Shown here: piece by piece, positions 39,202 through 48,163 of the stretch
How the letters are laid out: every line of letters starts with the position of its first letter
How positions within the stretch are numbered: position 1 is the stretch's first letter
Assembly: GCF_009712035.1 (NCBI RefSeq)
Contig: NZ_VILB01000013.1
Span: 664,426-728,425, forward strand
Direction: 5' to 3'
Length of the DNA: 64,000 bases
Source of the DNA: Anabaena sp. UHCC 0187
Lineage (GTDB): Bacteria > Cyanobacteriota > Cyanobacteriia > Cyanobacteriales > Nostocaceae
Made by a program: the position numbers and the translations under genes
Notes under the pieces: model-generated
The model's input: only the letters and a program-made list of their open reading frames with translations
Database searches by the model: none
What the model was told of the DNA's origin: nothing

Positions 39202-39297
39202 AAAATACACCTTTGATTGGAAATTTACGCTGATTCTGACAGTGTGAGCTATTTTTTTGGCGTTGCGACTCAGAGTAAAGCAGCAACGCCGATTTTC

Positions 39298-40539
39298 CTA
39301 AGTCGTATACTCAGCGTTAATTTTCACATAATCATAACTCAAGTCACAACCCCAAGCCTGACCGCTACCGTGACCATTACCCACACCAACAGAAATTAAC
39401 ACTGTGTCTGATTGCAGATATTCACCATGCGCGGCGGCTTTTAAATATCCACTAGCTGCGGCCTTATCAAAAGCTAAAGGTTGACCATTTTCAAACAGTA
39501 AAATATCCCCTAATTTAACAGAGAGGTTTTCCTGTTCAAATGGAACTCCAGCCCGCCCAGCAGCCGCAGCAATCCGTCCCCAATTGGGGTCATGACCGAA
39601 AATGGCGGCTTTGACTAAAGATGAACCAGCAATGGTTTTAGCGATTTGACGGGCTGATAATTCATCATGAGCGCCACTGACTTGGACTTCTATTAAACAA
39701 GTTGCACCTTCGCCATCACGAGCGATCGCTTTTGCCAAATGCTGACATACGTATGTTAGCATAGCTTCTAGCTTCTGGGCTTCTGCCCCCATTTCGGTAA
39801 TGGCTGGAGTGCGAGATTGACCGTTTGCTAAAGCGATTAAACAATCATTTGTACTTGTATCACCATCAACAGTGATAGAATTAAAACTTCTATCCGCTGC
39901 TCTAGTTAACATTTGTTGCCAAAGCGTAGAAGATACCGCCGCATCACAGGTAACAAAGGCTAACATTGTCGCCATGTTGGGGTGAATCATCCCTGAACCT
40001 TTCGCAATCCCACCAATTCGCACTGGGCGATCATGTATAGTTGTTTCTAAGGCGATGGATTTTGTGACTAAATCTGTAGTCACAATTGCTCCTGCTGCTG
40101 TGTCTGAGCCTGTTTCTGACAGGGCTGCAACCACCTTGGGAATACCACTCCGCAAAATATCCATTTTAATCCGTTGACCAATTACGCCGGTGGAAGCTAA
40201 TAAAATGGATTCGGGATTAATACCTAATTCTTGACCTAATAAGTCTGCACTTTCTTGAGCATCTTTAACACCTTGTTCACCTGTAGCAGCGTTAGCTTGT
40301 CCCGCATTACAAAGGATGGCTCTAGCACTATGTTTCCCTTGTAACACTTGCCGACAATAATCTACACAGGCTGCTTTGACATGGCTAGTGGTAAATACAC
40401 CAGCAGCGATCGCCTCCACATCTGATACTATTAAGGCTAAATCCGGTAATCCTGAAGCTTTCAAACCCGCTGTAATTCCCGCTGCTTTATACCCTCTGGC
40501 TGCTGTCACACCACCAGTTATTATTTGCCAGTCTGCCAT
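39298..40539 (-). CDS. argJ: Glutamate N-acetyltransferase / amino-acid acetyltransferase (ArgJ)
   Basis: 413 aa from ATG 40539. Transfers acetyl from N-acetylornithine to glutamate in arginine synthesis, recycling the acetyl group. The protein self-cleaves into alpha and beta chains at the HPNMATMLAF site, giving T191 as the N-terminal nucleophile. GHDPNWGRIAAAAGRAG is another family block. An in-frame GTG at 40551 is a weaker start. argD of the same pathway is at the window's right edge. Confidence 0.96.
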   Translation of the reverse strand: MADWQIITGGVTAARGYKAAGITAGLKASGLPDLALIVSDVEAIAAGVFTTSHVKAACVDYCRQVLQGKHSARAILCNAGQANAATGEQGVKDAQESADLLGQELGINPESILLASTGVIGQRIKMDILRSGIPKVVAALSETGSDTAAGAIVTTDLVTKSIALETTIHDRPVRIGGIAKGSGMIHPNMATMLAFVTCDAAVSSTLWQQMLTRAADRSFNSITVDGDTSTNDCLIALANGQSRTPAITEMGAEAQKLEAMLTYVCQHLAKAIARDGEGATCLIEVQVSGAHDELSARQIAKTIAGSSLVKAAIFGHDPNWGRIAAAAGRAGVPFEQENLSVKLGDILLFENGQPLAFDKAAASGYLKAAAHGEYLQSDTVLISVGVGNGHGSGQAWGCDLSYDYVKINAEYTT

Positions 40540-40680
40540 AATTTTGCTCACAATTAATATATATGTGTCTACTTTCCCCGACTTATCCCCTTTTGGTTTT
40601 CTGTCAGGGTTCAGTATTGATGTCTATTGTGAGTTTATCTGTTGATGACAATCTTTTTTTTGCTGACGAAAATTAAACTT

Positions 40681-40735
40681 AAAATAAAAGAGAGCCACTT
40701 GGATAGCTCTCTAAAATCATCAGGGTGCATCTACT
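40681..40735 (-). ncRNA. Candidate small RNA, copy A
   Basis: On the minus strand a TATAGT box (40742-40747) is followed, 30 bases later, by a stem AGAGAGC/GCTCTCT (40689-40712) and a T-rich run, a full intrinsic terminator. The implied RNA is about 55 nt. A second unit with the same spacing lies 360 bp away (copy B). From the -10 box onward 24 of 32 positions agree without gaps. No ORF is present. Confidence 0.45.
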
Positions 40736-40810
40736 TAGCACACTATATCATTCTAGCACCAAGGGGTCACACCCCTTATTTAAATTTTGTGTAAATAAAT
40801 TAATAAGTTT

Positions 40811-40946
40811 TGACTTGTTATACTAAACACGGTTGGGAAATGGACTTTTACGAAATCATGAAAAACCTAGATTTGTAGGGGTTTAGCAGTGCTAAACCCC
40901 TACCCACAGAATCAAATAATTAAGCCGTGTTGAGTATAGCAAGTCA
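40811..40946. mobile_element. 136-bp MITE-like element
   Basis: 22-base ends starting TGACTTG and reading TATACT-AACACGG are inverted with two mismatches. The core holds a perfect 12-base-arm hairpin GTAGGGGTTTAG/CTAAACCCCTAC. There is no transposase, and it sits between the two candidate small RNAs. Confidence 0.65.
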
Positions 40947-41044
40947 AATATAGGATTAGCCTGAAAAATATTTTAACGAACCACAGAGGCACAGAGAACA
41001 CGGAGGGAAGAAGGAAGAGAAGATTTTTTACTCACCCATGGAAG

Positions 41045-41095
41045 GAAGGAGAGCTAATTGAAACTAGCTCTCTTGATAATCAAGTTGCGTCTTAT
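41045..41095 (-). ncRNA. Candidate small RNA, copy B
   Basis: On the minus strand a perfect TATAAT box (41102-41107) is followed at the same 30-base distance by the stem GAGAGCTA/TAGCTCTC (41049-41072). The tail after the stem is CTTCCTTC, pyrimidine-rich but not a T run. It starts just beyond the gatB stop codon, so it may alternatively be the 3' stem-loop of gatB. Confidence 0.4.
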
Positions 41096-41133
41096 TATCA
41101 CATTATAGCGTTATGAGGGTGAGGGGTATTACC

Positions 41134-42615
41134 CTACGCTGGTGCATTGAGTTTCTCTTCTAGCAATTGATTGGTGAGTTTGGGTTCTGCGCGTTTATCG
41201 GTTTTTTTCAGGACTTGTCCCACGAAAAAGCCTTTGAGGTTGGTGTTACCTTTGCGGTATTTTTCGACTTGTTGGGCGTTAGCAGCCATGATTTCATCAA
41301 TGATCGGTTCAAGAATGGTACGATCTGAAATCAGTTCTTGACCTGCAAAGGCTTCTTCAGGTGCAACTCCATTTAATAAATCTGTGAGTTTTTCCTTAGC
41401 TTGAGCGTTACTTATTTTACCATTTTCAATGCGAGTAATCACCTCTGCCAGGTTAACCGCAGTCAGTTTAATTTCGGAGATGGTGAGTTTTTGTTTATTT
41501 AAGTAAGCTGCGATATCTTGAGTAATCCAATTAGCCGCAGATTTGGGATTTGCACCTTTAGCAATCGCACTTTCAAAATAGTCTGCAACTGGTTTATCCT
41601 CAGTTAAGACCCGCGCATCATAAGCCGAAAGTCCCAACTCATTTTCATAATGATGGCGTTTTATCGCAGGTAGTTGGGGTAATTCACTTAACCATGAATC
41701 TAATTCTGTTTGGGTGACTTCAATCGGTGCTAAATCTGGTTCTGGGAAGTAACGATAATCACTAGAACCTTCTTTAATCCGCATACTGCTGGTGCGTTGT
41801 GAACCTTCTTCCCACAGCCGGGTTTCTTGAACAATCTTTTCTCCTGATTCAATGGCTGCAATTTGGCGTTCAATTTCATAATCAATCGCTTTTTGAATTG
41901 CACTAAAGGAGTTCATATTCTTGATTTCTACCTTAGTGCCAAATTGCTCTCGTCCCACCGGACGCACAGAAATATTCACATCACAACGCAGAGAACCTTC
42001 TTGCATATTCCCATCACTGACACCAAGATAGCGGACAATCCGCCGCAGTTCTTGGGCATATTCAGCGGCTTCTTGTCCTGTGCGTAAATCAGGTTCAGAA
42101 ACAATTTCTACCAAGGGAATACCAGCCCGGTTATAATCTACAAGGGAATAGGTAGAACCGGAAAGCCTTTCACTCCCCGCATGGACGAGTTTTCCCGCAT
42201 CCTCTTCCATGTGCAAGCGGGTAATACCAATGCGTTTGCGGCTGGGATTTCCCGCATCATCTACCAATTCAATTTCTATCCAACCATGTTCCGCTATGGG
42301 TAAATCATATTGAGAAATTTGGTAATTTTTGGGTAAATCAGGATAAAAATATTGTTTGCGGTCAAATTTACTATACCGAGCGATTTGACAATTGAGAGCC
42401 AAACCAGTTTTAACGGCGTATTCGAGAACTTTGGCGTTAAGTACGGGGAGAACTCCTGGTAAACCCATGCAAACAGGGTCAATATTAGTATTGGGGTCAG
42501 CACCAAAAGCTGTGGAACTGTTGGAGAAAATTTTGGTGTTGGTACTGAGTTGACAATGGGTTTCTAAGCCAATTATCGCTTCGTATTCAGTTTTTACGGG
42601 TGTAGCTGTGGTCAT
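41134..42615 (-). CDS. gatB: Aspartyl/glutamyl-tRNA amidotransferase subunit B
   Basis: 493 aa. Kinase/transamidase subunit that converts Glu-tRNA(Gln) to Gln-tRNA(Gln). YEAIIGLETHCQLSTNTKIF, CMGLPGVLPVLN, KNYQISQYDLPI and YFPEPDLAPI are all GatB signatures, and the C-terminal YqeY-like tRNA-binding region is complete. gatA and gatC are not in the window, as is common in cyanobacteria where these genes are scattered. Confidence 0.97.
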   Translation of the reverse strand: MTTATPVKTEYEAIIGLETHCQLSTNTKIFSNSSTAFGADPNTNIDPVCMGLPGVLPVLNAKVLEYAVKTGLALNCQIARYSKFDRKQYFYPDLPKNYQISQYDLPIAEHGWIEIELVDDAGNPSRKRIGITRLHMEEDAGKLVHAGSERLSGSTYSLVDYNRAGIPLVEIVSEPDLRTGQEAAEYAQELRRIVRYLGVSDGNMQEGSLRCDVNISVRPVGREQFGTKVEIKNMNSFSAIQKAIDYEIERQIAAIESGEKIVQETRLWEEGSQRTSSMRIKEGSSDYRYFPEPDLAPIEVTQTELDSWLSELPQLPAIKRHHYENELGLSAYDARVLTEDKPVADYFESAIAKGANPKSAANWITQDIAAYLNKQKLTISEIKLTAVNLAEVITRIENGKISNAQAKEKLTDLLNGVAPEEAFAGQELISDRTILEPIIDEIMAANAQQVEKYRKGNTNLKGFFVGQVLKKTDKRAEPKLTNQLLEEKLNAPA

Positions 42616-42691
42616 ATCTAGATTTTATTGTTTTTCTGATTTGCTACTATTTTAGCTGTTTTGTTCTGATCTTAAGGGTAGGGCGATCGCG

Positions 42692-42811
42692 CTATTCTGT
42701 GAGATTATCAAGTTTATCTAGTATTCTTAAACCTGCTTCTGGGTTTCCGGTTACAGCCATTGCTTTAAATCGGGTATGAGCATCAAATTCTGCTAAAGCT
42801 ATAGTAGACAT
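42692..42811 (-). CDS. Possible 39-aa small protein or gene remnant
   Basis: ATG at 42811, stop TAG at 42692-42694. The product, STIALAEFDAHTRFKAMAVT and on to LDKLDNLTE, has well-balanced amphipathic composition that reads like real protein. A HIP1 octamer follows the stop. No family recognised; it may be the surviving N-terminus of a larger decayed gene. Confidence 0.3.
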   Translation of the reverse strand: MSTIALAEFDAHTRFKAMAVTGNPEAGLRILDKLDNLTE

Positions 42812-43306
42812 AAATTATAATTAAAACTTATAAAAATATAATAATACTTTTAATATTCATAACTCATCACAATTCAAGTTTAGATTTTCTTAATAATTAA
42901 TTGAGAATAATTTTTATTTAGTAACGAGCTTGCAATACTTTCGGCGATTTGCTATAATCATGGAGATTTTCATAATTGGGTTTATATTGTCAATTTTATA
43001 TCTGTCTGACAAAATGATATTCAAAACCCTTTATTTATAGTTGTTTCAGAAATCAATACCAAAAAACAATACAAAACTTCATAAATTAGCAGGAATTTTT
43101 GAGAGAGGTTTAGACAAAAATTATCCAATAAATTATGTAATTTACGTGGGAGAACAAATGTCCTATTGACAAATAACTTAATTTATGGTATCTGAGGGTA
43201 GTTTTTGGTAGTAGGTAGGGAAAGTGGTGACTAACTAGAGGTTCAGGTAAAACATATACCCCGTAAGGAAATAAATTTCCTTGATAAATAACAAGAAATA
43301 AATAAT
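42812..43306. other. AT-rich gap of about 500 bp
   Basis: No gene found. A short stem AAGGAAATAAATTTCCTT near 43265-43282 is visible. It probably holds the 3' region of the DUF3386 gene, since the next gene ends here. Confidence 0.35.
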
Positions 43307-43341
43307 CATATCCCCGACTTCTTAAAGAAGTCGGGGATATG
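43307..43341. repeat. Perfect 35-bp palindrome
   Basis: CATATCCCCGACTTCTT and its exact complement flank a single A. It is related to the units at 35471 and 44790 and lies 32 bases past the DUF3386 stop codon. Confidence 0.85.
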
Positions 43342-43373
43342 AAGAATTTGGGTTTTATGGACTATTGAAAAAT

Positions 43374-44018
43374 CTAACCTAACAATTCAATGTTAGAAAA
43401 GATAAAATCTTGAATGGAAATATTTCCGGCTATTTCCGTGCGAATTTCTCGACGGTTGAGAATGTAGTAATTTCCTACTTTTTCATATTCATCAGTAAAA
43501 TCGCTTTTACCGCCCTTTTGTGCGCCGGTTTCCGGGTCATGATAGACAGAATCATAAGTGTGAGAAAGATATCCTTCCCCTGTATCGTGACTGCTAAAGG
43601 TGTCAATAGTCACAAAAGTACCGTGAATTAAACGGTGAACGTGGCAAACTTCATTGTTACGCACTTTGTATTTATCTCCTTCTCCCTTACCACCAACAAA
43701 AATCTCTACTGCGCCGCTTGCGTCAGATGCTCCAGGTCTAAAAGTATTTGCGCCGTGAGTCTGTTCAAAAGCCCGACGGACACGGTGAACGGCGATTTCC
43801 CAAGCTTGTCCGTGAATGGCTTTTTTAGCGGCTTCGTCTTCTACGTTCAACACTTCCGCTTTCATATTCGCATCAATCCGCACTTGACCTTTAATCACTT
43901 GGTCATCATACTTATAAGTAATATCTGCGGTATAACCGGGGAAATTTTCATCCCAGGTATAACGGTTTTGATATGCAGCCTGAAAAAGTTCTTGGGCTGA
44001 GATTTGAGTAACTGTCAT
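43374..44018 (-). CDS. DUF3386 family protein
   Basis: 214 aa, soluble, with blocks FQAAYQNRYTWDENFPGY, HRLIHGTFVTIDTFSSHDTGEGYL and YILNRREIRTE that define the cyanobacterial DUF3386 family. No catalytic residues can be named. The strict conservation of this family in cyanobacteria suggests a photosynthesis-linked role, but that is inference. It is divergent from the GAF-LuxR gene, sharing about 90 bases of promoter. Confidence 0.85.
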   Translation of the reverse strand: MTVTQISAQELFQAAYQNRYTWDENFPGYTADITYKYDDQVIKGQVRIDANMKAEVLNVEDEAAKKAIHGQAWEIAVHRVRRAFEQTHGANTFRPGASDASGAVEIFVGGKGEGDKYKVRNNEVCHVHRLIHGTFVTIDTFSSHDTGEGYLSHTYDSVYHDPETGAQKGGKSDFTDEYEKVGNYYILNRREIRTEIAGNISIQDFIFSNIELLG

Positions 44019-44109
44019 AGTGCTTCTCCTCTGGTTACAAGTTAAAATAGCTTTTTATCGTTGCTGGTATTAGCATAGAAGTAATTATCGAGGTTCGCAT
44101 AGACCCCAA

Positions 44110-44790
44110 ATGGGTACACTTATGGCTAAAACTCTCCACGCCATTTTTCAAGCGATCGCTAATGTCCAAAATGAGCCAGAATTAAAACTAGCTCTCATGG
44201 ATACCATTGGCGACCATTTTGCAGTGCAACATTGGGGTATTGATCTCCTAGATGACCAATTAAATACTCAAATTGAAATTCCTGAAATTCCCGCTGTCTG
44301 CTTAGAAGCTAACCCCCTTGGGCGCTATGTTGTGGAACGTCACGCTCCCACCCATGAGCAGTTAATTTTATCACCAGAAGACTGGAAAAACTATTGCACT
44401 CGTCATGAACACGTGATGACTGGCCCCATAGTTTGTAATGGTCAATTAGTGGGGACTTTAAATTTTGCTCGTGACCCCGGAAGTCTACCTTTTGATAGTA
44501 ATGATTTGGCTGATTTAAGTGCTGTCTGTTTGCATTTATCGGCGAAAATGGCCACACTCCAAGCAACACCAAAAACCTTTTCCTCTACTGATAGTTGTCC
44601 CCTCACAGCGCGGGAATTGGAAATTGCCAAGTTAGTTGCTCAAGGTTTAACTAATGGGGAAATTGCGGTTAAATTGTGGATTACTCAAAATTCTGTGAAG
44701 CAAGCTTTGAAAAGAATGTTTCGGAAGTTGGATGTTTCTACTCGTGCGGAAATGGTGGCAAAATTACAAGCTAGGTTGGTTTCAAAATAG
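44110..44790 (+). CDS. GAF - LuxR-type transcription factor
   Basis: 226 aa. A GAF-like domain (about 10-150) is followed by a LuxR/FixJ helix-turn-helix (about 163-222: PLTARELEIAKLVAQGLTNGEIA, then SVKQALKRMFRKLDVSTRAEMV). The HTH matches the cyanobacterial PedR-type regulators, which sense photosynthetic electron transport, though PedR itself is much shorter. The divergent DUF3386 gene is the natural candidate target. ATG 44110 and 44122 are both usable starts. Confidence 0.85.
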   Translation: MGTLMAKTLHAIFQAIANVQNEPELKLALMDTIGDHFAVQHWGIDLLDDQLNTQIEIPEIPAVCLEANPLGRYVVERHAPTHEQLILSPEDWKNYCTRHEHVMTGPIVCNGQLVGTLNFARDPGSLPFDSNDLADLSAVCLHLSAKMATLQATPKTFSSTDSCPLTARELEIAKLVAQGLTNGEIAVKLWITQNSVKQALKRMFRKLDVSTRAEMVAKLQARLVSK

Positions 44791-44820
44791 ATCCGCGACT
44801 TCTTAAAGAGGTCGTGGATC
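44790..44820. repeat. Dispersed palindrome, third copy
   Basis: GATCCGCGACTTCTT is mirrored with G-T type mismatches by AAGAGGTCGTGGATC. It overlaps the last base of the LuxR gene stop codon. Confidence 0.7.
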
Positions 44821-44836
44821 TGAGTCAGGATTCGTT

Positions 44837-47017
44837 ATGAACAATAAAAACACATTTTCTCTCCTTGCACCTTTTATTCAAGAATATATTTATGTTCACA
44901 ATTGGACGGAATTACGACCTGTCCAAGTTGCCGCTTGTGAAGTTATTTTTAACACGAATTCCCATTTACTTGTTACTGCTGCTACTGCTGCGGGAAAAAC
45001 TGAAGCAGCTTTTTTACCTGTTTTAAGTTTATTGCACGAAAATCCGGCAAATACTATTGGCGTTTTATATATTAGTCCGATTAAGGCTTTAATTAATGAC
45101 CAATTTACCCGACTGAATGATTTGTTAAAAACGGCGGATATTCCTGTATATTCTTGGCATGGGGATATTAATCAAAGTCGCAAAAATAAACTTTTGAAAA
45201 ATCCTCAAGGGATTCTGCAAATTACACCAGAATCTCTGGAAAGTTTATTAATTAATAAACATCAAGAGTTAATTCGCTTATTTGGAGATTTGCGATTTAT
45301 CATCATTGATGAAATTCACGCTTTTATGGGTTTAGAACGGGGTGATCAAATTATTTGTCAATTACAAAGATTAGAAAAAATTATCCCAATTCAACCCCGA
45401 CGCATTGGTTTATCTGCAACTCTTGGTGATTATTCAATGGCTGAATCTTGGTTAAGTGCGGGAACAGATAAACCTGTAATTACTCCTAAGCTAGAATCAG
45501 AAAAACGCCAAATTAAATTAGCTATAGAACATTTTTATCTTGACAATGAATCCGAAGAATCAGAATATGATCAATATATTTTTAATATTACTAAATCTCG
45601 AAAATGTTTGATATTTGCTAATAACCGCACACAAACAGAATCTATTATTTCTTCTTTGCGTCAAATAGCTAAAACGACAGGATTTCCAGATATATATCAT
45701 GTTCATCATGGTAGTATATCTGCTAGTTTGCGACAAGCTGCGGAAAATGCCATGCGTGAACCCCAGACTCCCGCTGTCACTGCTGCAACTTTAACTCTAG
45801 AATTAGGAATAGATATTGGTGAGTTACAACGAGTTATTCAATTAGAATCCCCTTTATCTGTTGCCAGTTTTTTACAAAGATTAGGACGCAGTGGGAGACG
45901 AGGTGAATCTGCGGATATGCGGTTTATTTGTGGAGAAGAAAAACCATTATTAGATGCTTCTTTACCGGAACAAATTCCTTGGCAACTTTTACAATCTATT
46001 GCCATTATTCAACTTTATTTAGAAGAACGTTGGCTTGAACCAATAACACCTATTAAATATCCTTTAAGTTTATTATATCATCAAACTATGAGTATTTTAG
46101 CAGCAACGGGAGAAATTTCACCTGCTGCACTTGCGAAAGAAGTTTTGAACCTTGCACCATTTACTAATTTTTATAAAGATGATTATTTGTTATTGCTACG
46201 TTATTTAATTGATATTAATCATCTTCATAAAACAGAACAAGGTAAATTAATTATCGGTTTAGCTGGGGAAAAGGTGGTAAATAAATTCCAGTTTTATGCT
46301 GTTTTTGCTGATAGTCAAGAGTATACAGTTAAAGAAGCAGGAACAGAAATTGGAAGTATTGTTATTCCTCCTGCGGTGGGTAATCAATTTGCTTTAGCAG
46401 GGAAAAGTTGGGAAGTGGTAGAAGTTGACTTTAAAAAAAGAAATATTTTTGTCAAGCAAGTTGAAGGTAAAGCTACTATTTATTGGCGTGGTGGAACTGG
46501 GATTATTCATGGTAGAATTATCCAAAGAATGCGACAGGTTTTATTAGAAGAGACAAATTATCCCTATTTACAAAAAAATGCTCAACAACGACTATCTCAA
46601 GTTCGGGAGTTAGTCAGAAAATCAGAATTAGCTAAAAATAATATTCTGTTATTGGAAAATGGTAAATGTTGTATTTTTCCTTGGTTGGGAACTGTCGCTT
46701 ATCGAACCTTAGAAAGATTACTAAATTCCTGTTGTCGAGAATCTTTAGAAATTAGAAGTATTGGTGGAGTAAATCCCTATTATTTGACTTTAAAATTAGG
46801 AAAGAATAAATTTAAATCTGTTTATCCAGAAATTGCTTCTTTATGTGAACAAAGAATTTCCCCAGAATCTTTAGTTAGTGAAGCAGAAGCACCAGAAATT
46901 AATAAATATGATCAATTTATCCCTCACGCACTTTTAAGAAAAGCCTTTGCTTATGATTATTTAGATATTCAAGAATTGAGACAACAAGTTAAACTTTGGA
47001 ATAATCATAAATTGTAA
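44837..47017 (+). CDS. Lhr-like DEAD/DEAH-box helicase
   Basis: 726 aa, superfamily 2. Motif I TAATAAGKTEA, motif II DEIHAF, motif III SATLGD and motif VI QRLGRSGRRGE are intact, so it should be an ATP-driven nucleic-acid translocase. The C-terminal about 280 residues have a winged-helix/beta-bundle feel (GTGIIHGRIIQRMRQVL) as in Lhr-core proteins, but the chain is shorter than classic Lhr. It may act in DNA repair or RNA handling; defence use is possible but no partner nuclease is fused or in operon. It starts 46 bases after the LuxR gene. Confidence 0.88.
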   Translation: MNNKNTFSLLAPFIQEYIYVHNWTELRPVQVAACEVIFNTNSHLLVTAATAAGKTEAAFLPVLSLLHENPANTIGVLYISPIKALINDQFTRLNDLLKTADIPVYSWHGDINQSRKNKLLKNPQGILQITPESLESLLINKHQELIRLFGDLRFIIIDEIHAFMGLERGDQIICQLQRLEKIIPIQPRRIGLSATLGDYSMAESWLSAGTDKPVITPKLESEKRQIKLAIEHFYLDNESEESEYDQYIFNITKSRKCLIFANNRTQTESIISSLRQIAKTTGFPDIYHVHHGSISASLRQAAENAMREPQTPAVTAATLTLELGIDIGELQRVIQLESPLSVASFLQRLGRSGRRGESADMRFICGEEKPLLDASLPEQIPWQLLQSIAIIQLYLEERWLEPITPIKYPLSLLYHQTMSILAATGEISPAALAKEVLNLAPFTNFYKDDYLLLLRYLIDINHLHKTEQGKLIIGLAGEKVVNKFQFYAVFADSQEYTVKEAGTEIGSIVIPPAVGNQFALAGKSWEVVEVDFKKRNIFVKQVEGKATIYWRGGTGIIHGRIIQRMRQVLLEETNYPYLQKNAQQRLSQVRELVRKSELAKNNILLLENGKCCIFPWLGTVAYRTLERLLNSCCRESLEIRSIGGVNPYYLTLKLGKNKFKSVYPEIASLCEQRISPESLVSEAEAPEINKYDQFIPHALLRKAFAYDYLDIQELRQQVKLWNNHKL

Positions 47018-47095
47018 ATATATTACTGTTTTTATACAGCTAATATCAAAATTTTCTGTTAACGTATAAATAAATACGATTCTATTCTGAAAATC

Positions 47096-47182
47096 GTAGG
47101 TTGGGTTAAGCGACAGCGTAACCCAACAAAAGTCCTAAAATATTGGGAAAATGTTGGGTTTCCTTGCGTCAACCTAACCTAC
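47096..47182. repeat. Inverted-repeat element, GTAGGTTGGGTT ends
   Basis: GTAGGTTGGGTTAAGCGACA on the left and the complement ending AACCTAACCTAC on the right, with inner AACCCAAC/GTTGGGTT. This is a very common dispersed repeat in cyanobacteria and lies between the helicase and phosphoesterase genes. Confidence 0.8.
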
Positions 47183-47236
47183 ACAATTAAATATTTTAGA
47201 ATTAAATGAACTGTATTAACTTATAAACATAATATT

Positions 47237-48067
47237 ATGCACAGGTTATTATCTGGAGATTTGAGGACAGAAAAATTGACAGTAAAAATTCCCAAATTAC
47301 CTCTATCATTAGCAGGATTAAAGCTGGTACAAATGTCAGATTTTCATTATGATGATGGTCTATTATCAGAAAAAATGTTAACAAAAGCAATTGCGGTTAG
47401 TAATGCAGCAAAACCAGATTTAGTAATTTTAACTGGTGACTATGTTAACACAAAAGCCAAACCAATTCATCAACTAGCAACACGACTGAAAAATCTCGAA
47501 AGTCGCTATGGTATTTATGCGATACTTGGGAATCATGATATTTATTATCCCAGTTCAAAATTAGAAATTATAGATGCTTTAACTCAAGTGGGAATTAATG
47601 TACTGTGGAATCAAATTGCTTACCCCTTGGGAGAAAAATTACCCATAGTGGGATTAGCAGATTTTTATTCACGAGAATTTAACCCAGAACCAATTATGAA
47701 TCAACTCGATTCTAGTAAACCTTGTATTGTCTTATCCCATAACCCAGATACAGCCGAAATTCTGAAAAAATGGCGGGTAGATTTACAATTATCTGGTCAT
47801 ACTCACGGGGGACAAATCGTAATTCCTGGTATGGGACCGGCAATTATGTACTATATAAAAATGATGGAAAAAATACCGAATAAAATTCGGCGTAAATTGC
47901 CATTTTTACAGAAAAAGCATCCTATATTAAAACACTGGAAATGGTCACAGGGTTTACACCAAGTGGGAAACAATCAATTATATGTAAATCGGGGTTTAGG
48001 AACTTATTTCCCAGGACGGTTATTTTGTCCACCCGAAATTACTATCATTACCTTAGAAGCCCCTTAA
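47237..48067 (+). CDS. Calcineurin-like metallophosphoesterase, YkuE type
   Basis: 276 aa. Metal-binding motifs of the fold are in order: QMSDFHYD, LTGDYVN, LGNHDIYY, LSHNPD and SGHTHGGQ. The overall pattern is that of YkuE/YaeI-like membrane-associated phosphodiesterases, though no clear signal peptide is seen here. Substrate unknown (possibly lipid A or nucleotides in relatives). An ATG at 47237 starts the frame with no strong ribosome site. Confidence 0.9.
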   Translation: MHRLLSGDLRTEKLTVKIPKLPLSLAGLKLVQMSDFHYDDGLLSEKMLTKAIAVSNAAKPDLVILTGDYVNTKAKPIHQLATRLKNLESRYGIYAILGNHDIYYPSSKLEIIDALTQVGINVLWNQIAYPLGEKLPIVGLADFYSREFNPEPIMNQLDSSKPCIVLSHNPDTAEILKKWRVDLQLSGHTHGGQIVIPGMGPAIMYYIKMMEKIPNKIRRKLPFLQKKHPILKHWKWSQGLHQVGNNQLYVNRGLGTYFPGRLFCPPEITIITLEAP

Positions 48068-48163
48068 TCTATTTCTTCCTTTGCGCCTTTGCTCCTTTGC
48101 CCCTTTGCGCGAAACAAAAACAATATAGTAGAATAGGAAATTAGCATCAACTTGTGATTTTTT

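Noticed and set aside
44837-48067. Defence island built on the Lhr-like helicase
   Set aside because: Neighbours are a LuxR regulator, a YkuE-type phosphoesterase and rlmN; none is a known defence component and no restriction or toxin gene is near.
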